From: Caballeronia hypogeia | Lineage (GTDB): Bacteria; Pseudomonadota; Gammaproteobacteria; Burkholderiales; Burkholderiaceae | Direction of reading: 5' to 3' | NCBI RefSeq assembly: GCF_001544875.2 | Contig: NZ_FCOA02000004.1 | Coordinates: 62,001-126,000, forward strand | DNA: 64,000 bases | Part shown: positions 55,164 through 62,858 of the stretch, piece after piece | Position numbering within the stretch: position 1 is the first letter of the stretch | Layout: every line of letters begins with the position of its first letter | Notes under the pieces: generated by a model | Databases searched by the model: none | Told to the model about the DNA's origin: nothing | What the model saw: only the letters and a program-made list of their open reading frames with translations | Made by a program: the position numbers and the translations under genes

Positions 55164-55445
55164 ATGAAATCGAGTAGGTATGCCCTGATGCTCGCGTTAT
55201 GCACGTCGCCAATATGGGCCGAGGCTCACGGAGACGGGCCCAGTTCCGGCAAGACGACGGCGCAGGCGCGCGCCGATCTGGAAAAAGCCTGGCAAGACGG
55301 ACTGTTGCCGCATAACGACAAGGACTATCCGCCGAGCGCGGCGAGCATCGAGCGCAATAAGAAGCGCTATGCCGGAGCACATCCGGAAACCGATGCGGCC
55401 GATGCCTCGGCGCAGACGGATACGTCGCCCGCATTCGGGAAATAA
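55164..55445 (+). CDS. DUF4148-like exported protein in the metal operon
   Basis: 93 aa from ATG 55164 (GGGAG eight bases upstream). Signal peptide ends near WAEAHG. The mature part has the DUF4148 core: AQARADLEKAWQDGLLPHND then YPPSAASIERNKKRYAG. Periplasmic, small and acidic at its end. It sits between the zinc-ribbon gene and czcC on the same strand, so probably metal-induced. The conserved His after the signal site (AHGDG) could bind metal, which is only a guess. Confidence 0.78.
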   Translation: MKSSRYALMLALCTSPIWAEAHGDGPSSGKTTAQARADLEKAWQDGLLPHNDKDYPPSAASIERNKKRYAGAHPETDAADASAQTDTSPAFGK

Positions 55446-55541
55446 CAGCGCAGAAGGACAGCGCCACGAGATGGCGAAGTTCCGTCCGGCGCTCGCCTTC
55501 GCGCTGCATTGCATATCTGACATCGGCACCTGATCATTTTC

Positions 55542-56849
55542 ATGCTCGTACGCACGCTTGCAGCTCTGCTTTTTCTCGTGGCCACGTCGCAGACGGCGGC
55601 CGAGCCTGTCCTCGCGCCCGCCGATGTCAATGCACAAGCCGAGCGCAAGGACTCGGCCCTGACGCTCGACTACCTTCTGAGTCGCGCTGCGGCCGCGAAT
55701 CCGTCGCTGCGTGCGGCGCGCGCCGGCGCCGATGCATCGCGGGGCACGCTGGTGCAGGCAGGCGCCAGCCCCAATCCCGACCTTTCGCTCCTGCAGGAAG
55801 GCTTCTCCTCATCGGAGCGCACGAGCACGGCACTCCTCAGTCAGCGAATCGAGCTGGGCGGCAAGCGTGGCGCACGTCTCGATGTCGCGTCCTATGGCAG
55901 GCAGGCGGCGCTCGCATCGCTCGACGTTCGCGACGCCACGCTCAGGGCTCAGGTCATCACCGCGTTCTACGGACTGCTCGCGGCCCGGCGTCAGCTTCAG
56001 GTGGCGGCGGAGTCGGCGGACCTCGCGCAACGCTCGGTCGAGCTCGCGGACAAGCGCGTGCGCGCCGGCAAGGTTTCGCCGATCGAGGCGGACAAAGCGC
56101 GAGTCGCCGAAGCCGGCGCGCAGATCGAACTCGCGAGAGCGCGTGCACAGACTGCCACACAGGCCGAACGGCTCTCGACCATCACCGGCGTGTTGGAGGT
56201 GCGCGACCGCGGCGTGGCGGGCGATATCGAAACGCTGCCGACCGCGGAAACGCTCGCGGAGCTGCTCGCGCGCGCGGACGCCGCTCCGCTCGTTCGCGCC
56301 GCGAAAGCGCAGATGTTGCGTTCGAACGCGGCGATCTCGGTCGAGCGCTCGAAGCGCATGCCGGACATCACGGTGAGTGCGGGCATGAAACGCTCCGTCA
56401 CGGGCGGCGTGTCGATGAATCAGGCGGTGGTGGGCGTATCGATTCCGCTGCCGATTTTCGACACCAACAAGGGCGGACTGCTGGAGGCCGTTCATCAGGC
56501 GGAGCAGGCCGAGGCGGAATTCGACAACGAAACGGCGAATCTGCGGCTGGAGCTCGCATCGGCTTATTCGACCTATCGCAACGCCGCGGACGAAGCCCAA
56601 CGGCTCAAGTCGGAAGTACTGCCCGCCGCGCGCAACACTTTCAACGCGATGTCGCGCGGTTTCGAGCTCGGCAAATTCGCGTTTCTCGAAGTGCTCGACG
56701 CGCAGCGCACGCTTTACCAGGAGCAATCGCGTTATGTGCAGGCGCTGAGCGAGGCGCATCTCGCTTATGCGGAGCTCGGCAGGCTCGCAGGCACGCCGCT
56801 GCCGTCTTCATCGTTCGCGGGTCCGTCGCCGCTCATTGCTCAACCTTGA
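55542..56849 (+). CDS. czcC: Outer-membrane factor of HME-RND efflux system (CzcC-like, TolC family)
   Basis: 435 aa. Signal peptide to about residue 20, then two OEP repeats of long helices: ALTLDYLLSRAAAANPSLRA, SQRIELGGKRGARLDVASYG (the LGGKR motif typical of CzcC), VSPIEADKARVAEAGAQIEL, VGVSIPLPIFDTNKGGL, KFAFLEVLDAQRTLY. It forms the trimeric outer-membrane exit duct. Followed 10 bp later by the adaptor gene. Confidence 0.9.
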   Translation: MLVRTLAALLFLVATSQTAAEPVLAPADVNAQAERKDSALTLDYLLSRAAAANPSLRAARAGADASRGTLVQAGASPNPDLSLLQEGFSSSERTSTALLSQRIELGGKRGARLDVASYGRQAALASLDVRDATLRAQVITAFYGLLAARRQLQVAAESADLAQRSVELADKRVRAGKVSPIEADKARVAEAGAQIELARARAQTATQAERLSTITGVLEVRDRGVAGDIETLPTAETLAELLARADAAPLVRAAKAQMLRSNAAISVERSKRMPDITVSAGMKRSVTGGVSMNQAVVGVSIPLPIFDTNKGGLLEAVHQAEQAEAEFDNETANLRLELASAYSTYRNAADEAQRLKSEVLPAARNTFNAMSRGFELGKFAFLEVLDAQRTLYQEQSRYVQALSEAHLAYAELGRLAGTPLPSSSFAGPSPLIAQP

Positions 56850-56859
56850 GGTACGTTAC

Positions 56860-58320
56860 ATGTCGCGCAGAATTCCCGTCTCCGCTCGGGTGATTGCCGC
56901 CGTCGGCGCAGGCCTCGGCATTACGCTCGCCGCATTCGCATTCCTGTCGAAGCAGTCCAGAGGCGATGCGGCGGCAACGCCCGCGGCCGACGCCGCTGTC
57001 GCCGCGGTCGAGCAGTACTCGCTGGCTGGCCTGATCGTCAAAGTCCGGCTGTCCGAGCGGGCGGACGATGCCCGGCTGATCATCGCCCCGTCCGTGGACG
57101 GCAAGCCGGTGACGCAGGGCGTCGATGTCAGGGCGACGCTCACGCGCCCGCTCGGCTCCCCACAGACCTTGCGCTTCGTCACATCCGGAAGCGAACTCGT
57201 TTCGGACCAGGCGATCGCGAAGCCGCATGTCTTCGACGCGGCGCTCGATGTTTCATGGCAAGGCAAGTCGGGCGTGTTCGCCTTTGCGCGCAACGACGGA
57301 GCCGTGGTGCTGAGCGCGCAACAGATGCAAACGGGAGACATCGCGCTCGCGAGCGCGGGCGCTGGCGAAATCGTGTCCATCTTGCAACTTCCCGGCGAGA
57401 TACGCTTCAACGACGACCGCACGGCGCATGTCGTGCCCCGCGTGGGCGGCGTGGTCGAACGGGTGCCGGTGACCGTCGGGGAGAACGTGGCGCAAGGCCA
57501 GGTCCTCGCAGTGATCGCGAGCACCGATCTCGCGGATCGACGCAGCGAGCTACTGACGGCGGAGCGCAGGCTGGCGGCGGCGCGCGTCGCGTACGAGCGC
57601 GAGAAGTCGCTCTGGCGGGAGCGCGTCTCGGCCGAGCAGGACTATCTCCAGGCGCAGGTGCAATTGCGCGAAGCGGACATCGCCGCGCGCAGCGCCCGCG
57701 AGAAGCTCGCGGCACTCGGGGCGTCCGCGTCCGCCCATGCGCTCAACCGCTACGAGTTGCGCGCGCCGTTTGCGGGGACCATCGTGGAAAAGCATGCGAC
57801 GGCCGGTGAAGCCATCGCGGCCGACTCCAACATCTTCACGATCTCCGATCTGTCGACCGTATGGGCCGAAATGGCCGTCAGCGCCCAGCAACTCGGCGCC
57901 GTGCGTGTCGGCCGCCAGGCGACGATCAAGGCCGCCGCGTTCGACTCGCGTTCGACGGGACGCATCACCTATGTCGGGGCATTGGTGGGCGAGGCGACGC
58001 GTTCGGGTTCCGCGCGCGTGGTGGTGCCCAATCCCGACGGCGTGTGGCGTCCAGGCATGTTCGTGGACGTGGCTGTCGAGGCGGGCCGGATAGCCGTCCC
58101 GCTCGCGGTCGCGAACGACGCCGTGCAGGACATCGACGGCGCGCCTTCCGTTTTCGTCGAGTCGAAGAAGGGATTTATCGCGCAGCCCGTGACAACCGGC
58201 CGCCGCGACGCACGCACGGTGGAAGTCGTGAGCGGCCTGTCCGCAGGGCAGCGCTTCGTCGCGTCGAACAGCTACTTGCTGAAGGCCGAACTGGGCAAGC
58301 TCAGCGCCTCGGAAGAGTGA
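56860..58320 (+). CDS. czcB: Periplasmic adaptor of HME-RND efflux system (CzcB-like)
   Basis: 486 aa from ATG 56860; an upstream in-frame extension overlaps czcC. N-terminal membrane anchor (about 7-27), a beta-sandwich N-domain with EIVSILQLPGEIRFNDDRTA, barrel-sandwich/lipoyl halves AHVVPRVGGVVERVPVTVGE and LRAPFAGTIVEKHATAGEAI, a hairpin (ERRLAAARVAYEREKSLW) and a beta-barrel GVWRPGMFVDVAVEAG. It links the RND pump to the outer-membrane factor. No His-rich metal-binding N-terminus is present, unlike C. metallidurans CzcB. The stop is 6 bp before the pump gene. Confidence 0.9.
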   Translation: MSRRIPVSARVIAAVGAGLGITLAAFAFLSKQSRGDAAATPAADAAVAAVEQYSLAGLIVKVRLSERADDARLIIAPSVDGKPVTQGVDVRATLTRPLGSPQTLRFVTSGSELVSDQAIAKPHVFDAALDVSWQGKSGVFAFARNDGAVVLSAQQMQTGDIALASAGAGEIVSILQLPGEIRFNDDRTAHVVPRVGGVVERVPVTVGENVAQGQVLAVIASTDLADRRSELLTAERRLAAARVAYEREKSLWRERVSAEQDYLQAQVQLREADIAARSAREKLAALGASASAHALNRYELRAPFAGTIVEKHATAGEAIAADSNIFTISDLSTVWAEMAVSAQQLGAVRVGRQATIKAAAFDSRSTGRITYVGALVGEATRSGSARVVVPNPDGVWRPGMFVDVAVEAGRIAVPLAVANDAVQDIDGAPSVFVESKKGFIAQPVTTGRRDARTVEVVSGLSAGQRFVASNSYLLKAELGKLSASEE

Positions 58321-58326
58321 CGCGCC

Positions 58327-61300
58327 ATGTTTGAACGAATCATCCGTTTTGCGATCGGCCATCGGTGGCTGGTCATGCTCGCCACGGTGGCGGCGGCCGT
58401 CTGGGGTGTCGTCAGCTATCGCCAGCTGGCGATCGACGCCGTTCCCGACATCACGAACGTACAGGTGCAGATCAACGCATCCGCGCCGGGCTATTCGCCG
58501 CTCGAGACCGAGCAGCGCATCACCTTTCCGATCGAGACGGCGATGGCCGGGCTGCCGAATCTCGGCGAGACGCGCTCGATCTCGCGTTACGGGCTGTCGC
58601 AGGTCACGGTCATCTTCAAGGACGGCACCGATATTTACTTCGCGCGTCAGCTTGTGAACGAGCGGATTCAGGAGGCCAAGGACAAGTTGCCGGAAGGCGT
58701 CGCGCCCGCGATGGGACCGACCTCGACCGGCCTCGGCGAGATCTTTCTCTGGACGGTCGAAGCGGATGCCTCCGCGCGCAAGCCCGATGGCAGTCGCTAC
58801 ACGCTCGCCGACCTGCGAGAGTTGCAGGACTGGGTCGTGCGCCCGCAGATGCGCAACGTGCCGGGCGTGACGGAGGTGAATTCCATTGGCGGCTATGTGA
58901 AGGAATTCCGGATTGCTCCGGACCCGGGCAAGTTGATGTCGTACGGGCTCACGCTTGCCGACGTCGTCCGGGCGATCGGCCTCAATAACGAGAACGTCGG
59001 CGCGGGCTATATCGAGCGCCACGGCGAGCAATATCTCGTGCGCGTGCCGGGTCAGGCACGCTCGGTCGATGATCTCGCGAACATCGTGCTCGTCAGTTCG
59101 GGCGGCGTGCCGGTTCGGGTGCGCGACGTCGCGCGCGTGGATATCGGCAGGGAATTGCGCACGGGCGCGGCCACGTCCGACGGCAACGAGACCGTGCTCG
59201 GCACCGTGTTCATGCTGATCGGCGAGAACAGCCGCGCGGTGGCGCAGGCAGCGGCATCGCGGCTCGCCGAAGTCAGCCGCACGCTGCCGAACGGCGTGCG
59301 CGCCGTCACCGTGTACGACCGCACCGTGCTGGTCGAAAAAGCCGTGGCGACCGTGAAGAAGAACCTCCTCGAAGGCGCGGTATTCGTGATCGCCGTGCTG
59401 TTTCTCCTGCTCGGCAACATGCGTGCGGCGCTGATCGTCGCGCTCGTCATTCCGGTGTCGATGCTGATGACCTTCGCGGGCATGGTGAGCGTGCGCGTGA
59501 GCGCCAACCTGATGAGCCTGGGCGCGCTCGATTTCGGCATTATCGTCGATGGCGCCGTGGTGATCGTGGAGAACTGCGTGCGCCGTCTGGCGCATGCGCA
59601 GTCCGCCGCGCGGCGGCCGCTCACGCGAGAGGAGCGCCTCGACGAGGTTTTCACCGCCTCGCGCGAGGCGCGTCGGGCGCTGATCTTCGGGCAGCTCATC
59701 ATCATGGTGGTGTATCTGCCGATCTTCGCGTTGACGGGCGTCGAAGGAAAAATGTTCCACCCGATGGCGATGACGGTCGTCATGGCGCTCGCGGCCGCGA
59801 TGCTGCTCACCGTCACGTTCATACCCGCGGCCGTCGCGCTGTTCGTGAACACGCGCGTCGAAGAGAAGGATGGGCGCGTCGTGCGCGCCGCGCGCGCGCT
59901 CTACGAGCCGCTGCTCACGCGCTGCATGGCGCGGCCCTGGCGGGTGCTCACCGGCGCGGTCGCGGTCGTCGCGCTGACGCTCGCACTCGTGACACGTCTC
60001 GGCAGCGAGTTCGTGCCGAGCCTCAACGAAGGCGATCTGGCGGTCGCGGCGCTGCGCATTCCGGGCACGAGTCTCACGCAATCGCTCGACATGCAGAAGA
60101 CCATCGAACGCGCGTTGAAGGCGCGCATTCCGGAGATCGAGCGCGTATTCGCGCGCACCGGCACCGCGGAGATCGCCGCGGACCCCATGCCGCCCAATCT
60201 CTCCGACGGCTATGTGATGCTGAAGCCGGCGTCCGCGTGGCCCGATCCGGGGAAGTCGCGCGAACGGCTCATCGGTGAAATCGAAAAGGTGCTGGCCGAC
60301 CTGCCGGGCAGCGCCTATGAGCTTTCCCAGCCCATTCAACTGCGCTTCAACGAGTTGATCTCGGGTGTGCGCAGCGATGTCGCCGTGAAGGTGTTCGGCG
60401 ACGACATGAGCGTGCTCCGGGACGCCGCGCAAAGCGTCGCGAGCGCGCTGCGGAAAGTGCCGGGCGCGGTGGAGGTGAAGATCGAGCAGACGGCGGGCTT
60501 GCCGGTGCTGGGCATCGAGCTCGAGCGCGAGCAGCTTGCGCGCTACGGCGTGAGCGTCGCGGACGTGCAGAGCGCGGTGCTCGCCGCGATGGGCGGCCAG
60601 AAGGCGGGAACGCTGTTTCAGGGCGACCGGCGTTTCGATATCGTCGTGCGCCTGCCCGACGAACTGCGCTCGGATATCGATGCGATCAAGCGCTTGCCGG
60701 TCGCATTGGCCGCGGCGGTTCGCACCGCGGCCGGAAATCCCGCCGGCGCGAGCGGTCCGCTGGCGCGCGCGCCTTATGTGCCGCTCGCGGAGCTCGCGAA
60801 GGTAGAAATCGGCACGGGTCCGAACCAGATCAGCCGCGAGAACGGCAAACGGCGCGTGGTCGTCACGGCCAACGTGCGCGGCAGAGATGTCGGCTCGTTC
60901 GTCGAGGAGGCCCAGGCGCGGATCGAACAGGGCGTGCGCATGCCGGCCGGATACTGGCTCGCGTGGGGCGGCCAGTTCGAGCAACTGCAAAGCGCGGCCG
61001 AGCGTCTGAAGCTCGTCGTGCCCCTTGCGCTCTTTCTCGTGCTCATCCTGCTCTTCGTCATGTTCGGCGACGTGAAGGATGGCTTGCTGGTGTTCACCGG
61101 CATTCCTTTCGCGTTGTGCGGCGGGGTCGTTTCGTTGTCGCTACGCGGCATGCCGCTCTCGATTACCGCCGCGGTCGGCTTCATTGCGCTGTGCGGCGTG
61201 GCGGTCCTGAACGGTCTCGTGATGATCGCCTTCATCCGCAATTTGCGCGAAGAGGGCGCGAGTCTTGAAACCGCCATACACGAGGGCGCGCTCACCCGTC

Positions 61301-61560
61301 TGCGGCCGGTGCTGATGACAGCGCTCATTGCGTCACTCGGTTTCATGCCGATGGCGTTCGCGACGGGCACCGGCGCCGAAGTGCAGCGTCCGCTCGCGAC
61401 GGTCGTGATCGGCGGCATTCTGTCGTCGACGGCGCTTACGTTGCTTGTCTTGCCTGTGCTGTATCACCAGTGCCATAGGGTTTCATTACGGGCGTGGCTG
61501 GCGCGCGTTCTACCGGACGCGCTGTCGCGGCGCGTCGGACTCGAACGGAGAAAGGGCTGA
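58327..61560 (+). CDS. czcA: HME-RND proton/heavy-metal antiporter (CzcA-like)
   Basis: 1077 aa, 12 TM segments with two large periplasmic loops. The TM4 proton-relay motif DFGIIVDGAVVIVEN has Asp402, Asp408 and Glu415, the same spacing as C. metallidurans CzcA. The HME1 (Zn/Co/Cd) subgroup carries this DFG-x3-D-x6-E pattern; the Cu/Ag pumps differ. Also AIDAVPDITNVQVQINASAP at the start and TGTAEIAADPMPPNLSDGYV in the second loop. It exports divalent cations from the periplasm, energised by protons. Its TGA overlaps the ATG of the response regulator gene. Confidence 0.95.
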   Translation: MFERIIRFAIGHRWLVMLATVAAAVWGVVSYRQLAIDAVPDITNVQVQINASAPGYSPLETEQRITFPIETAMAGLPNLGETRSISRYGLSQVTVIFKDGTDIYFARQLVNERIQEAKDKLPEGVAPAMGPTSTGLGEIFLWTVEADASARKPDGSRYTLADLRELQDWVVRPQMRNVPGVTEVNSIGGYVKEFRIAPDPGKLMSYGLTLADVVRAIGLNNENVGAGYIERHGEQYLVRVPGQARSVDDLANIVLVSSGGVPVRVRDVARVDIGRELRTGAATSDGNETVLGTVFMLIGENSRAVAQAAASRLAEVSRTLPNGVRAVTVYDRTVLVEKAVATVKKNLLEGAVFVIAVLFLLLGNMRAALIVALVIPVSMLMTFAGMVSVRVSANLMSLGALDFGIIVDGAVVIVENCVRRLAHAQSAARRPLTREERLDEVFTASREARRALIFGQLIIMVVYLPIFALTGVEGKMFHPMAMTVVMALAAAMLLTVTFIPAAVALFVNTRVEEKDGRVVRAARALYEPLLTRCMARPWRVLTGAVAVVALTLALVTRLGSEFVPSLNEGDLAVAALRIPGTSLTQSLDMQKTIERALKARIPEIERVFARTGTAEIAADPMPPNLSDGYVMLKPASAWPDPGKSRERLIGEIEKVLADLPGSAYELSQPIQLRFNELISGVRSDVAVKVFGDDMSVLRDAAQSVASALRKVPGAVEVKIEQTAGLPVLGIELEREQLARYGVSVADVQSAVLAAMGGQKAGTLFQGDRRFDIVVRLPDELRSDIDAIKRLPVALAAAVRTAAGNPAGASGPLARAPYVPLAELAKVEIGTGPNQISRENGKRRVVVTANVRGRDVGSFVEEAQARIEQGVRMPAGYWLAWGGQFEQLQSAAERLKLVVPLALFLVLILLFVMFGDVKDGLLVFTGIPFALCGGVVSLSLRGMPLSITAAVGFIALCGVAVLNGLVMIAFIRNLREEGASLETAIHEGALTRLRPVLMTALIASLGFMPMAFATGTGAEVQRPLATVVIGGILSSTALTLLVLPVLYHQCHRVSLRAWLARVLPDALSRRVGLERRKG

Positions 61561-62237
61561 TGCGCATACTCATCGTGGCAAACGAGCGCAAGACCGGCGC
61601 GTACTTGTGCAAGGGTTTGACGGAAGCGGGCTACGTCGTCGACTGGGTCGCGGACGAGCTCGCGGGTCAGCATCAGGCGGAAGTCGATGATTACGATCTG
61701 GTCTTGCTCGATGTGGCGTTGCCGGGCCGGGACGGATGGACGCTGCTCACGAATCTGCGACGCCTCAAGTCCGTGCCCATCATCATTCTGAGCGCGCGTG
61801 ACGACGTGCGGCGTCGCGTGAGGAGTTTCGAGCTCGGAGCCGACGATTACCTCGTCAAGCCGGTCGATTTCGTGGAATTGACGGCGCGCATCAGATCGAT
61901 TCTGCGACGCGGCAGGGAACGCGAGGTCGACACGTTGCGGGTGCTCGATCTCGAGCTGGATCTCGTTCGCCGCAAGGCCGTGCGCAACGGCAGGACGATT
62001 CTGCTCACCGCGAAGGAGTTTGCGCTTCTGTGGCTGTTGATGCGTCACACGGGCGAGATTCTGCCGCGCGCGATCATCGTCTCCGAGGTATGGGACATGA
62101 ACTTCGACAGCGACACGAACGTCGTGGACTCGGCGATCCGTCGCCTGCGCTCGAAGATCGATGACGCGTACGACCCCAAGCTGATCCATACCGCGCGCGG
62201 GATGGGCTACGTGCTGGAAGCGAGGCAGCCTCGATGA
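61560..62237 (+). CDS. czcR: OmpR-family response regulator (CzcR-like), atypical receiver, no sensor gene
   Basis: 225 aa, ATGA overlap with czcA. Receiver: phosphoacceptor Asp51 in LVLLDVALPGRDG, Thr/Ser switch in IIILSARD, Lys100 in YLVKPVD. The N-terminal strand reads LIVANERKTG: the acidic pair that holds Mg2+ in normal receivers (ED/DD) is Ala-Asn here, with only the following Glu kept. The C-terminal winged helix is normal (TAKEFALLWLLMRHTGEILP, VDSAIRRLRSKIDD, ARGMGYVLE). A CzcS-type kinase is expected next but the following gene is a DUF4148 on the other strand. Likely regulator of czcCBA, perhaps phosphorylation-independent or driven by a kinase elsewhere. Confidence 0.9.
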   Translation: MRILIVANERKTGAYLCKGLTEAGYVVDWVADELAGQHQAEVDDYDLVLLDVALPGRDGWTLLTNLRRLKSVPIIILSARDDVRRRVRSFELGADDYLVKPVDFVELTARIRSILRRGREREVDTLRVLDLELDLVRRKAVRNGRTILLTAKEFALLWLLMRHTGEILPRAIIVSEVWDMNFDSDTNVVDSAIRRLRSKIDDAYDPKLIHTARGMGYVLEARQPR

Positions 62238-62243
62238 TCCCGG

Positions 62244-62277
62244 AGCGCACATCCCGCATGACGAGCGGGGATGTGCG
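62244..62277. terminator. Hairpin between convergent czcR and DUF4148 genes
   Basis: 11-bp perfect stem (62244-62254 with 62267-62277), loop of 12 that can pair a little further. No T-tract on either side, so it may be a bidirectional attenuating hairpin rather than a strong terminator. Confidence 0.5.
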
Positions 62278-62291
62278 CGAAGGTCACGGCA

Positions 62292-62555
62292 TCAACGACT
62301 GTCGTGCTTGTCGACCGCCGGCCTGGCTTCGCCGCCATGCGTCGTGACATTATGAATTTCCTTGTTGCGCGCGGTCGCCTGGTCGGTGTTCGGATACTGC
62401 TGCTTTGACGACGGGACGACGCCATCGTGACGGGCCTGCGTCAGTTCCTGTTTCACCTGTTCGCGCGTCTTGTCTTGCGCGCCCGCGATGACCGGCGCGA
62501 GTGAGAGGTAAGCGGAGGTAGTCAAAAGCAGGGTCGCGATCGTCGACTTTTTCAT
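62292..62555 (-). CDS. DUF4148 exported protein
   Basis: 87 aa from ATG 62555 (AGAGGAA upstream). Signal peptide ends near VIAGAQ (residue 26). DUF4148 core: TREQVKQELTQARHDGVVPS then YPNTDQATARNKEIHN. The C-terminal half is rich in His and Asp (HNVTTHGGEARPAVDKHDSR), possibly metal-binding. Periplasmic, function unknown. Convergent with the CzcR-like gene and divergent from the phoX-like gene. Confidence 0.85.
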   Translation of the reverse strand: MKKSTIATLLLTTSAYLSLAPVIAGAQDKTREQVKQELTQARHDGVVPSSKQQYPNTDQATARNKEIHNVTTHGGEARPAVDKHDSR

Positions 62556-62732
62556 GTGATTCCTCTTGGTGATTGCCGCCATCGGTCGATGGCCGTGCAT
62601 TCAGTATGTGAATCGAACGGTGCGCAAACATGACCCGAACATGACGAAAGCGCGACCTTTCGTTACAACGAAAACCGGACGCCAAGCGCCGCATCCGTGC
62701 TTTCAGGTCATAAACGAAACAATTACATCGGC

Positions 62733-62750
62733 CTGTCAAACGCATTTCAC
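62733..62750 (+). promoter_or_regulatory. Weak Pho-box candidate upstream of phoX-like gene
   Basis: CTGTCAA-ACGC-ATTTCAC: two 7-mers with the 4-bp gap of the PhoB consensus CTGTCAT-N4-CTGTCAT. The first half matches six of seven, the second only four. It lies about 110 bp before the phosphatase ATG. Plausible because PhoX genes are commonly PhoB-controlled. Confidence 0.35.
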
Positions 62751-62784
62751 ATTCGTTTCCTAAAGTAGCGCGTCAACCGGCAAG

Positions 62785-62822
62785 CCGGACCGCAACGGTC
62801 CGGGGCGAGGCCTTCGCTCGCC
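62785..62822 (+). promoter_or_regulatory. Tandem hairpins in the phoX-like leader
   Basis: CCGGACCG-CAA-CGGTCCGG (62785-62803, 8-bp perfect stem) is followed directly by GGCGAG-N7-CTCGCC (62804-62822). No T-tract. They could affect leader mRNA stability or attenuation. Confidence 0.35.
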
Positions 62823-62858
62823 GGTACACAACCCACAATCAAGGACTCGAAACCACAC

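Larger units (their letters stand above)
62556..62858. other. Divergent region between DUF4148 and phoX-like genes
   Basis: 303 bp. The half near the DUF4148 gene is comparatively AT-rich. The half near phoX holds the Pho-box candidate (62733-62750) and two adjoining hairpins (62785-62822). No ORF of substance and no RNA gene seen. Confidence 0.45.

Noticed and set aside
57550..60990. Very long open frame on the minus strand (over 1100 codons)
   Set aside because: It is antisense to czcB/czcA, which have full family motifs. High-GC codon bias suppresses stops on the opposite strand. Its translation is Arg/His-rich without domains.
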